A DNA stretch of 9,699 bases, taken from Planctomycetota bacterium (GTDB lineage: Bacteria > Planctomycetota > Phycisphaerae > UBA1845 > PWPN01). Shown in pieces: positions 1-7,826 of this stretch. Positions within the stretch are counted from its first letter, which is position 1. The number at the start of each line of letters is the position of its first letter. Position numbers and translations under genes: made by a program. The stretch covers positions 1,345,426 to 1,355,124 of the forward strand of contig CP070790.1 in NCBI GenBank assembly GCA_020346805.1, given 5' to 3'. The notes under the pieces are model-generated. The model did no database searches. It saw only the letters and a list, made by a program, of their open reading frames with translations, and was not told where the DNA came from.

Positions 1-722
1 GCCCCCGAGCCACGAGCGTAGCACGAGGTCCCGGAACAAATCTCAATAACATGACGGGCAACCGGCTCCAACCTGAATTCCTGATAAAAACTGGCCACCC
101 GAAGAATTTGTGCCAAGGGAATTTCCAAACGGGCACTCACCTGCTCCAGCATAAGACGGGGAAGATATCCATAATTCTTATTGATATCATGGAGAATCGG
201 CATCAATCTCCCCGGATCGGATTCATACCGTGCCATTATTTCATTGAGCGCAGTTTCATCCTGCTCGTCGAGTGATTGGCTGGGCTGATAGGGATCGGGC
301 GCTTCAGGTACATTGCGTACCGGACAATACTGCCAGCATTCGCCGCAGCCGGTGCACTTGTCGGCATTGACTCCGCGCGGCCGCTGCAGCACCGTCGCCT
401 TGAAGTGACCGGCCTCCCCATCCAGCTTGACCACATCCGACATGGTCAAGACCTCGATGTTGAGATCGCGCATGCATTCCACCAGTTTGGGTGAAATTAT
501 ACAAGTGGCGCAGTCGTTGGTCGGGAAGGTCTTGTCCAACCGAGCCATCCCCCCGCCAATGGTCGGACTTTCTTCCACCAGATAGACACGGAATCCGGCC
601 GCCGAAAGGTCCAGAGAGGCCTGAATGCCGGCAACTCCACCGCCACAGACAAGCACCGTTCCCGACGCTCCCCAGATGTTTGTACGCGGACTATTCATCT
701 TTATAGGTTTGTCCGAGATCAT
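1..722 (-). CDS. hdrA: HdrA-type flavoprotein fragment fused to a NuoE-like [2Fe-2S] domain (partial, C-terminus outside window)
   Basis: Open from an ATG at 722-720 to the left edge with no stop, so 240 residues are visible. Residues 23-50 form an FAD-type Rossmann start (VLVCGGGVAG, acidic E50), followed by IGGGMARLDKTFPT and the HdrA signature CATCIISPK (C71, C74), then a CTGCGECWQYCP ferredoxin motif (C123, C126, C129, C133). This matches the middle of methanogen HdrA, but the usual N-terminal domain of about 140 residues is absent. From about residue 155 the sequence changes to a NuoE/HoxE-like thioredoxin-fold domain (YLPRLMLEQVSARL, ASFYQEF) with the first two [2Fe-2S] cysteines in CSGTSCYARG (C229, C234). 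The family role is electron bifurcation at FAD; the NuoE part suggests an NAD(P)H-linked input, which is inference. The start overlaps the hdrB stop as ATGA and has GGAGG 6 bases upstream; ATG at 698 is a weaker alternative. Whether NuoF or the rest of HdrA follows cannot be seen. Confidence 0.88.
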   Translation of the reverse strand, partial: MISDKPIKMNSPRTNIWGASGTVLVCGGGVAGIQASLDLSAAGFRVYLVEESPTIGGGMARLDKTFPTNDCATCIISPKLVECMRDLNIEVLTMSDVVKLDGEAGHFKATVLQRPRGVNADKCTGCGECWQYCPVRNVPEAPDPYQPSQSLDEQDETALNEIMARYESDPGRLMPILHDINKNYGYLPRLMLEQVSARLEIPLAQILRVASFYQEFRLEPVARHVIEICSGTSCYARGSG

Positions 723-1615
723 GGCCTTCCTCCCCTGCCGGCCGACACAACCATCTCACAACGCTGCAAAACACTGTCGGCGCTGACTGTCAAGGCATTA
801 AATCCCAGCTCGCCAACAGAAAGTCCCAAAGCCAGTCCTAATAATTGCGTCACATAAAGAACCGGCGTTGGCAAAACTGCTCCATAAGCTTTGGCTGCAT
901 CCGCCTGTCGCAGATCCAGATTGAGCTGACACAAAGGGCAAGCTACTGCGATGCAATCCGCCCCGGCCTGCCTGGCCATGGACACCAATTTATGACCTAG
1001 ACGATTAACCGCATCCGGTTCTGTCATCGACAAACCGGCCCCACAACACTCCGTCCGGTAAGGCCACTCCACCGCTTCAGCACCCGCCGCTTTAAAAAGA
1101 TCGTCCATACAACTCGGATGCTCGGGATTATCAAAGGCCACGATCTCCGGCGGCCGCGTCAGCAGACAGCCATAATAGGATGCAACCCGAACACCGCTCA
1201 GCGATCGTTTTACTCTCGCTCGAATGTTATCCAAACCAAAATCATTCACCAGCACATCCACCACATGACGCACCTCGACACTGCCGTCATAGGGTTTGCC
1301 GGTCACGCGTTCGGCTCGTTGTCGTTCATCCGGGTCGCTGCAAACCTTGTGATTGGCGGTTCTCAATCGGGAATAACACGAGGCACAGGCGGTCATAACC
1401 GGACAACCCATATGCTTGGCTTTCTGAAGAGTCATTACCGGCAGGGCCACCGCCAGTGAAGCGTTACTGGTATGTGCCGGTGTGGAACCGCAGCAAACCC
1501 AGTCGGGTATATCTTCAAGTGTGATTCCCAATGTTCGGCAAACCGCCCGCACCGACCGATCAAAATCCCATGCGGTGGTTTCAAGGCTACAACCGGGAAA
1601 GAAGGCATACCTCAT
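719..1615 (-). CDS. hdrB: HdrB-like subunit with two CCG domains
   Basis: A 298-residue protein with two complete CCG (cysteine-rich) repeats: C9, C41-C42-G, C77-x2-C80 and C150, C190-C191-G, C226-x2-C229. In HdrB these ligate two noncubane [4Fe-4S] clusters that reduce heterodisulfides in methanogens. In bacteria HdrB-like proteins occur in complexes where the true substrate is often unknown, so disulfide reduction is not implied. All cluster ligands are present, so the active site looks intact. Length and layout match typical HdrB. The ATG at 1615-1613 overlaps the hdrC stop as ATGA and is preceded by a strong Shine-Dalgarno stretch (GGAGGAG, positions 1624-1630) lying inside the end of hdrC. 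The stop overlaps the next start (hdrA) by the same ATGA arrangement. Cytoplasmic, with no signal peptide or membrane segment. Confidence 0.94.
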   Translation of the reverse strand: MRYAFFPGCSLETTAWDFDRSVRAVCRTLGITLEDIPDWVCCGSTPAHTSNASLAVALPVMTLQKAKHMGCPVMTACASCYSRLRTANHKVCSDPDERQRAERVTGKPYDGSVEVRHVVDVLVNDFGLDNIRARVKRSLSGVRVASYYGCLLTRPPEIVAFDNPEHPSCMDDLFKAAGAEAVEWPYRTECCGAGLSMTEPDAVNRLGHKLVSMARQAGADCIAVACPLCQLNLDLRQADAAKAYGAVLPTPVLYVTQLLGLALGLSVGELGFNALTVSADSVLQRCEMVVSAGRGGRP

Positions 1616-2169
1616 TGTTCTTTCTCCTCCTCGACCCGCTTGAAAACTTCCTTGACCTCACTTGCAGCTCCGCTTCGAATGGGCAGAAAGGCAAGTTTTT
1701 TCTTCATCAGCATCTTGGGACCCTTGTCCATATCGGTGAAAAAGTCGCGGCTGCGAAACTTGTACGCTACCAGCATCCCCATCTCGTACACTCGCCCATG
1801 GTGTCTGACACTTTGTAAAAAGGAATGGGCGAAATGTTTGGCACGCGCATCCGGAGGGGCAACCTTACGTTCCACCGCCATCATCCTCAGTGTATCCATC
1901 ACCCCCGCAATATCGATCCCCATTGGGCAGCGCGTGCTGCAGGCCTCGCACGAAGCGCACATCCAGATCCCTTGAGACTCCAGTACCTCCTTTTCTTCAC
2001 CAAGATGGATAAGGCGCATTATCTGGCTGGACAATACGTCCATCTCCGGACCGATCGGACAACCCGTCGAGCACTTGTGACATTGAAAGCAAGCGCTAAT
2101 CGGTGTACCACTGCGTCGCTGAACTTCATCCAGGAACGAAGTGCCGGTTGATTCAAGTCTGTTTTCCAT
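1612..2169 (-). CDS. hdrC: HdrC-like di-[4Fe-4S] ferredoxin subunit
   Basis: From the ATG at 2169-2167 the protein is 185 residues. Two ferredoxin-type motifs are seen: CFQCHKCSTGCP (C27, C30, C33, C37) and CASCEACSTRCP (C71, C74, C77, C81), separated by a helical stretch, exactly as in HdrC, which wires electrons from HdrA to the HdrB noncubane clusters. The C-terminal third is basic then acidic (ends EEEKEQ) with no further cysteines. The start is ambiguous. A TTG at 2175 would overlap the upstream stop (TTGA) and has GGAAGG 8 bases ahead; the ATG at 2169 has only a G-run nearby but is the better codon and follows the upstream stop by 2 bases. It sits directly before hdrB, the usual hdrC-hdrB order. 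Confidence 0.93.
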   Translation of the reverse strand: MENRLESTGTSFLDEVQRRSGTPISACFQCHKCSTGCPIGPEMDVLSSQIMRLIHLGEEKEVLESQGIWMCASCEACSTRCPMGIDIAGVMDTLRMMAVERKVAPPDARAKHFAHSFLQSVRHHGRVYEMGMLVAYKFRSRDFFTDMDKGPKMLMKKKLAFLPIRSGAASEVKEVFKRVEEEKEQ

Positions 2170-2171
2170 TA

Positions 2172-4841
2172 TCAACCCCCCAGTCCTTCCATCTCAGCTT
2201 CCGCTTCTACATCCCTGCGGGGGACGACCTTGCGGTACACGTCCCGGGGATCGCGCAGGACTTCATCTACGGTTAGCAGATCGCGTTCTATCTGAATGTC
2301 GAACAACCTTTCGTTTTCCTCAAGATAGAGGACCATGAGTTTCCAATCGGCGTCTGTCAGTTGTTGATACATGCCGGCGTTGAGCTGCTCATCCACAAGC
2401 GTCTGATATGGATCGCGGACATAGATTGCCCCGCCGGAAGCCAGAGAAAGAAGATTGCTGCCTGGATATGGCAAATCCAGCGGAACCACATTCGCATTTT
2501 CATCAATGCTCACCCCATTAACTATCACGAAACCGCCGCCGTTCAGCGGATCACCGGCCATAAATGATTCCGCCAAAAAATCCAGGGCGGTACCGTTGAT
2601 TACCACACGAGGTTTTCCAACCGCATTGATCAGCGGACGTCCGGCAGCGTTACCCAGAACGTAAAACTCTCCGCCCTTAGCCCCGTACAGGAACGTCTGG
2701 CCTACGTCGCCGTATATCACCAGCTTGCCGCGTTTGGTTATCTGACCGAGTTGGTCTTGAGCATTGCCATGAACGTAACATTCCAGACCGTCCATCCCCG
2801 AGGCGAGATAGTCGCCGGGATTGTCGTAACAGTCGATCCGCAAGCCATCGGTCGCCGGGCCAAAGCCCACAGCATGAAAACGCTGACCGCGGGTGTTGTA
2901 GTGAACAATATGACGCCATCCCAATTCATAAGCCTTTTTCGCCAGAAAAGCGTCGCAATCCCAGCCTTCCGGTCGAAAACCGCGGGCATCAATCAGTAAT
3001 GTCATTTCACCATCTTCCGGGCCGCGCAACTCCTCGCGCGTGTCCCAGGTGATTCGTCGATACACACTCAGAGGTTTTTCATCAATAAGCGGCTGTGCTT
3101 GAAAAATCTCTTCCAGCCCGCTGCGAATGATGGTCGATAGCGAACTTGATTTTTTGACACCGATTCGATAACGCCGATCCAAGGCCAGGGTCAGGGCTTC
3201 GATACCCCATGAAGGAGCCCGCTCCTTTGTCCGATTGGCCACCTGGTGGACGAACCAACGCAGTTGATTGTAATCCCAACTTTCCAGCGAGTCTCGTATA
3301 TGCATATAAATCCGCCGCGGATCGGATTCGGCAATGGCCTGGTCGATCAATTTTTCATCCAAATCCATGGCTGACGGTTGTCTGATGGCAACAGATAAAT
3401 CGCAGTGCGACTGATCCGCGGGCAATTTAACCGGACGGTCGAATTTGTCGGTTACCGTCATCACACAATGTCCGTTGCCGTTGGTATCGGTGTTCACACC
3501 GTTGTTCGGTGAAATGGTGATGACAAATGCCCCCCCGTCGGTATGACTGCCACCGCGAGCATTCCAATATTTATCCGCAATGGGAGTAAAACGCTTATCT
3601 TCACTGGCCAGGCTGGCCAGTGTGGCGTCGATAGCCTGCTTCTCCGAACAGATCAAACCTATCGAAACTTCGCCTTGCTGAACGGCAAAAACCTGGGGCC
3701 GAAGCATGGCCGTATCGGTAATGCCAATCAGTTGGAATTGGCCTGTTTTTATCGCGTTGCGGGCGATGATGAAGAACCAGGGACCGTCGGGTGAGCCGTG
3801 CATATGGGTTGCCTGAATCTGGCGATAAACTCGACGCTTCTCCACAGACAATCGGTCGAAGTCCAGCTCCGTCGTGGGGGCCATGGCTTCAATAATGTAC
3901 TCCAGCGGATAACCATAAACGCGATCCCACAAATCGAAAAGCAGAACCGAAACTTCCGTATCGGTTAAAAACTGCGGGAAGATATTCCGTTGAGCTAAAT
4001 ATTCAGTCACCGAGTGGTAATTAGCGAAGTCGCCGTTATGGACCAGGGCCTCATTCAGACCCACGAATGGGTGACATCCTCCCGGATGCCACACTCGTCC
4101 CTTGGTAGGATATCGCTGATGGGCAATCCATACGTGGGCACGCATATCCTCCATGCGATAGTACTGCACCACCCCCTCGGCATAACCCACAACCTTGGCA
4201 ATCAGCAGATTGGGCGAATGCGACAAAACAAAGGCTCGTTTTTCACCGAGCGAGGAATAAAACTCCTGATTGAGCCTTACCGAATTCTGATAAACGAATT
4301 CATCCTCAACATCGCGTTGATCAAGGCCGGTTAACTTCTTGTCGGAAGCGAAGCGATCGAGGATCTTGGGCTTAACCCGCACAAAATAGCGGGCGATATC
4401 CGGTGGTTGAACCTCCAACAGTGGCACATCGCGATAATCATCTACTGTGGGAACCAGCCCGCCCTGATCGATCTCAAAATAAGGATCGATACAGGCCTTT
4501 TCAATCTGGCCACGGGCCTTGGGATCGAGCAATGCAATCTGGAGAATGTAATCCTCCTTCAAGACTTTTGATGAAACTCCAAGGTCTTTGGCCACCAAGC
4601 CGCAGGCCGCGATACCGCCGCCTTTGCCATTGCCACGATTACGCATCTGAATGGACGGTTCGTAAATATGACGTCCGCCGACCGGAATGGTGCACGCAAA
4701 ACCGGTAACCCCACACCCGCCTTCCGCTTCGGACGACTTTGGGAACCATTCACCCTTCGGCCGCAAGTCCGCGCGAGATTGCCTTATGGCTTCTGCTCTT
4801 TCGAGCGACAGGTCCGGAGCCGGTGTAAAATTATCCCTCAT
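2172..4841 (-). CDS. Glutamate synthase subunit: class II glutamine amidotransferase fused to a GXGXG domain
   Basis: From the ATG at 4841 the protein is 889 residues. Residues 43 to about 440 are a class II (Ntn-type) glutaminase domain: CGVTGF with putative nucleophile C43, RYPT (R243), GGCHPF, VHNGD (about 267-271) and LTDTE. The 42 residues before C43 would act as a propeptide removed to expose the N-terminal cysteine, as in known GltB proteins. Residues 440-600 are a helical linker I do not recognise. From about 655 to 805 is the GXGXG beta-helix of the GltB C-terminus (GLECYVHGNAQDQLG, GKLVIYGDVGQTFLYG, VINGTALDFLAESFMAG). The FMN core normally lying between these two domains is encoded separately, just upstream. 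Predicted role: release ammonia from glutamine and pass it to the core subunit. The start overlaps the upstream stop (TGATG) with AAGGAG 8 bases ahead; a TTG at 4844 is less likely. The fused two-domain form without the FMN core is unusual. Confidence 0.92.
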   Translation of the reverse strand: MRDNFTPAPDLSLERAEAIRQSRADLRPKGEWFPKSSEAEGGCGVTGFACTIPVGGRHIYEPSIQMRNRGNGKGGGIAACGLVAKDLGVSSKVLKEDYILQIALLDPKARGQIEKACIDPYFEIDQGGLVPTVDDYRDVPLLEVQPPDIARYFVRVKPKILDRFASDKKLTGLDQRDVEDEFVYQNSVRLNQEFYSSLGEKRAFVLSHSPNLLIAKVVGYAEGVVQYYRMEDMRAHVWIAHQRYPTKGRVWHPGGCHPFVGLNEALVHNGDFANYHSVTEYLAQRNIFPQFLTDTEVSVLLFDLWDRVYGYPLEYIIEAMAPTTELDFDRLSVEKRRVYRQIQATHMHGSPDGPWFFIIARNAIKTGQFQLIGITDTAMLRPQVFAVQQGEVSIGLICSEKQAIDATLASLASEDKRFTPIADKYWNARGGSHTDGGAFVITISPNNGVNTDTNGNGHCVMTVTDKFDRPVKLPADQSHCDLSVAIRQPSAMDLDEKLIDQAIAESDPRRIYMHIRDSLESWDYNQLRWFVHQVANRTKERAPSWGIEALTLALDRRYRIGVKKSSSLSTIIRSGLEEIFQAQPLIDEKPLSVYRRITWDTREELRGPEDGEMTLLIDARGFRPEGWDCDAFLAKKAYELGWRHIVHYNTRGQRFHAVGFGPATDGLRIDCYDNPGDYLASGMDGLECYVHGNAQDQLGQITKRGKLVIYGDVGQTFLYGAKGGEFYVLGNAAGRPLINAVGKPRVVINGTALDFLAESFMAGDPLNGGGFVIVNGVSIDENANVVPLDLPYPGSNLLSLASGGAIYVRDPYQTLVDEQLNAGMYQQLTDADWKLMVLYLEENERLFDIQIERDLLTVDEVLRDPRDVYRKVVPRRDVEAEAEMEGLGG

Positions 4842-6415
4842 CAAGCCGTCTCCTTCGACCCGTCATTTTCGTAATCAATATGCATCAAGAGGTCCGTCCT
4901 CCCACGTAATGCGGATACGGACTCCACACCCAATCGGTAAAGAATCTCCACAAACATTTCCCGCCAGGCGCTGTACAAATTCACCAGACGTTGGGTTCCC
5001 CATTCCAGGGTTATCTTTTGTTCGAGCCCGGGATCAGTGGTGGTGATTCCGCGAGCACAACCGCGCCCGCTCTCGCAGTTACCACAACGAACACACCCTA
5101 AACCCACCAGCTCTCCCGTACCCACTACTATACCGTCGGCACCTAATGCAATGGCTTTGACCATGTCCGCAGCAGTACGAATCCCCCCGCTGGCGATCAC
5201 CGTAATTTCATCACGAATTCCTTCATCAACCAGAAACTGATGAACCCGATTGATCGCATACTCAATCGGCATGGCAATGTTCTTTTTGGCCACGTTGGGG
5301 GCCGCACCCGTTCCGCCATAGCTGCCGTCCAAATGAACGATGTGCGCTCCGGCGTAATACGAACCCACCGCCACCATGTCCACATCCACCGGCGTCGATA
5401 CTTTAGCCGAGAGCAAAGCCCGCGGATTAACGTGGGCAATCCAGTCAAGATGTTTCTTGTGATCTTCCACCGAATATAGACTGTGAAACGGAAACGGCGA
5501 AAATAGCGAAGTCCCCACCACCGCCTCGCGCATGGCCGCAACCGAAGGTGTATTTTTGTCACCCAGCAGGTGGCCGCCCAAACCCGGCTTGGCACCCTGG
5601 GCATATTTGAATTCCACGATAGGAGCCCGTTGAATCGTTTCTTCGCGAACCCCAAAGAGACCGGTTGCCACCTGTGTAATTACGTAATCGGCATAAGGAA
5701 TTAACCGGTCGACGTAACCACCCTCGCCGGTACACGTACAAGTATTCCACGCCTTGGCAGTTCGGGCCCGGCTTAGAATCGCATAGATACTCGTCGAGCC
5801 GAAAGACATACCCCCACCGTACCAGGGCACATCCATTTTAAGTTCGGGTCGATTGTCTTTTCGCCGATTGAGGATCACCTCAGTGGAAATATCTTCACGC
5901 CGCAAATCCGCCGGCGGCTTTACCGGAAAACGAAAACGCAGCTTATCGAAACCTCCTTCACTATCGCCGAGTTCACTTTCGAGAAATGAATGCGGCGGGC
6001 GACCGGTTTCGGCCATCTGCCAGGTGCTCACGATCAGGTCCGCCGTCCAGCGATAATCGCCCAGCGTTTCAAAACAAGGATTAGCGGCTATGGAGAGCGC
6101 CCCTTGAGGGCAGGCATCTATACAATAATGATCGCTTTTCTCACAATCAAAACCGATGCAGCGGTAATCAAACGGACGATTGAGTAAACCATAGCCTTCC
6201 GGTCGGGTATGCACGCCATAAGGACATAGCTCTGCGCATTTACCACATCGCCGGCAGTTGTTAGCACGATACACGCTGTACTTACCGATCTCATTACGAT
6301 ATCGCGGCGGAGCCGGTCGTACTTTACGCGTCACTTGCGCGTACTCAGGTTGCGAAAGAAATTCTTCCGGAGGTTGAACCGATGTAGCCGGCTTGGTGAT
6401 TGATGTCGCGCTCAT
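4841..6415 (-). CDS. gltB: Glutamate synthase FMN core with N-terminal di-cluster ferredoxin domain (archaeal-type GltB)
   Basis: 524 residues from the ATG at 6415 (a TTG at 6421 overlapping the upstream stop is possible). The N-terminal ferredoxin module carries CRRCGKCAELCP (C54, C57, C60, C64) and a second cysteine set (C86, C91, C98, C102; ending CPQG). The TIM-barrel synthase domain shows GMSFGS, TGEGG (about 229-233), QGAKPGLGGHLLG (about 273), LSAK, GGTGAAP (about 367-373), ASGGIRT (FMN phosphate site) and VVGTGEL. A cysteine cluster at the end (C441, C444, C447, C453; GCVRCGNC...GCARG) corresponds to the GltB [3Fe-4S] site. Family role: FMN-dependent transfer of ammonia to 2-oxoglutarate and reduction to glutamate. 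The motif SYGGTGAAP replaces the common GHDGGTGASP, so substrate should not be taken as proven. The amidotransferase follows with a 1-base overlap; no GltD reductase is present in the window. Confidence 0.92.
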   Translation of the reverse strand: MSATSITKPATSVQPPEEFLSQPEYAQVTRKVRPAPPRYRNEIGKYSVYRANNCRRCGKCAELCPYGVHTRPEGYGLLNRPFDYRCIGFDCEKSDHYCIDACPQGALSIAANPCFETLGDYRWTADLIVSTWQMAETGRPPHSFLESELGDSEGGFDKLRFRFPVKPPADLRREDISTEVILNRRKDNRPELKMDVPWYGGGMSFGSTSIYAILSRARTAKAWNTCTCTGEGGYVDRLIPYADYVITQVATGLFGVREETIQRAPIVEFKYAQGAKPGLGGHLLGDKNTPSVAAMREAVVGTSLFSPFPFHSLYSVEDHKKHLDWIAHVNPRALLSAKVSTPVDVDMVAVGSYYAGAHIVHLDGSYGGTGAAPNVAKKNIAMPIEYAINRVHQFLVDEGIRDEITVIASGGIRTAADMVKAIALGADGIVVGTGELVGLGCVRCGNCESGRGCARGITTTDPGLEQKITLEWGTQRLVNLYSAWREMFVEILYRLGVESVSALRGRTDLLMHIDYENDGSKETA

Positions 6416-6417
6416 TT

Positions 6418-7824
6418 TCAATGGGCTCCGTCCTGATCTTTGCGCTCCCCGAAAAGTCGACTGAATGTGTCACGCTCCAGATCCTCGAAAAACATGCTGC
6501 GCCCCGTCTCCCCTCGTAGACGACGCGCCTCACGAATTCCCATAGCTCCCAACATCTCGATCAACTGCTGATGCCAGGCGCCGATCAGATTGACAATCCG
6601 ATTAACCGCGTAGTCCCGATCGATCATGTCCAACTCGACCGGGCAAAGCCTGTCATGTGCACACTCATGACAAAGCCTGCATTCCAGAGCAATAAGCAAC
6701 GGAATATCGATGGCTACCAGATCGGCCCCGCAAATCACCGCCTTGACCACATGCTCGGCCAATGCGATCCCCCCGGATGCGATAATCGTGATCTGGTCGC
6801 GTATGCCTTCCTTTACCAGTGCCCCGTGTATTTCGCGGAGCACATCCCGGGCGTGGCGAGGATTTGATGACACCCTTTCCCGACCATGTGCATCAAAAAC
6901 CAGATGCACAACCTCAATGTCTCGGGCGGCCAGCTCCTTTATCCTCCTGGCGGACTCAGGCGAAGCAGAGATTCGAACGGCTACAATCTGGTCCGCATTT
7001 TTAGCCTTAAGGGCCGCCTGAACCGAAATAATATCCTTGCTATCCGGAACCATGACCATCCTGGCGGCAGTAAATACTTCGTCGACATCGGGGACTGAAG
7101 CATCCAATAATGGAACGATATTGTTCTGTACCGCGTAAATTCCGGCAGCAATATCTTTGCCGCGAATAACCGAAAACGTGCCGATCTTATCAGCCGCTCT
7201 TACAACTGCGGGAACCACCTGACCGCGATCCCAAATTTCCGGGATGACATCAAACATCACGGGGATGGGTACTTCGAGTAAAGGATACGGATCGCTGCTC
7301 AGTTTACCATCCTCGAATACCAGGTGATCGTATTTTCGGCCGACATCCACGCTGGTGTTGATATACTCACGTCCATGAATGCCGTCCCGAGTCGGACGAA
7401 CAATCTCGGACATGTCCGTCCAGATTGAATCAAAACCAGGACCGCTAAACTGTCCCCCGTAACCCGCACCGGACACCGGGATTCGTCCGGTATCCGCCTG
7501 AAACCAGGTGGTGGTAATGATCTGGGGAGTAAAGTACTCGTCGCCAAGACGGTCGTACTCCGGGTTGGCTACACGAGTGAGAATACCTTTAGTGCAATCC
7601 TGAACACAACTCAAACACCCTTTGCATTGATAAATATAATCGAGATAACCGACATCTTCGTGTAACGTTTCGGCCTCATCACGATAGAAATCGTAAACAC
7701 AGGCACGCTTCACACAATTGTGACAGCTCGAGCAGTCTTCTCTCCAGTCCACAATACCCATCTTTCCGACAGGCCGAAAACGGGGAGGTGCGGGATACGT
7801 ATGTATGTGAAATTTTTCCGGCAC
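6418..7824 (-). CDS. Degenerate glutamate-synthase-like ferredoxin/FMN-domain protein
   Basis: 468 residues, starting at GTG 7824 just 2 bases after the metF stop, with AAGGA 10 bases upstream. The architecture parallels the next gene: ferredoxin motifs (C31, C34, C37, C42 and CKGCLSCVQDC with C67, C70, C73, C77), then a GltB-like barrel ending in CRLCHEC...CPVEL (C382, C385, C388, C394). The stretch GALVKEGIRDQITIIASGGI aligns well with its neighbour's FVDEGIRDEITVIASGGI-type segment, so the two are paralogs. However, catalytic-loop motifs are missing: no QGAKPG, no GGTGAAP (DAHGRE stands there), no GEGG, and the second phosphate loop VVGTGE is AIDIP. It may bind clusters and perhaps flavin but probably cannot make glutamate. 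Likely a structural or electron-transfer partner of the core subunit; this role is inference. Confidence 0.85.
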   Translation of the reverse strand: MPEKFHIHTYPAPPRFRPVGKMGIVDWREDCSSCHNCVKRACVYDFYRDEAETLHEDVGYLDYIYQCKGCLSCVQDCTKGILTRVANPEYDRLGDEYFTPQIITTTWFQADTGRIPVSGAGYGGQFSGPGFDSIWTDMSEIVRPTRDGIHGREYINTSVDVGRKYDHLVFEDGKLSSDPYPLLEVPIPVMFDVIPEIWDRGQVVPAVVRAADKIGTFSVIRGKDIAAGIYAVQNNIVPLLDASVPDVDEVFTAARMVMVPDSKDIISVQAALKAKNADQIVAVRISASPESARRIKELAARDIEVVHLVFDAHGRERVSSNPRHARDVLREIHGALVKEGIRDQITIIASGGIALAEHVVKAVICGADLVAIDIPLLIALECRLCHECAHDRLCPVELDMIDRDYAVNRIVNLIGAWHQQLIEMLGAMGIREARRLRGETGRSMFFEDLERDTFSRLFGERKDQDGAH

Positions 7825-7826
7825 TG

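Noticed and set aside
51..706. Short plus- and minus-strand reading frames within the first 700 bases
   Set aside because: They overlap a continuous minus-strand frame with clear HdrA and NuoE motifs; their translations resemble no protein family.
1472..1975. 167-residue plus-strand frame opposite hdrB and hdrC
   Set aside because: It is antisense to two genes with complete cysteine motifs and shows no recognisable domain.
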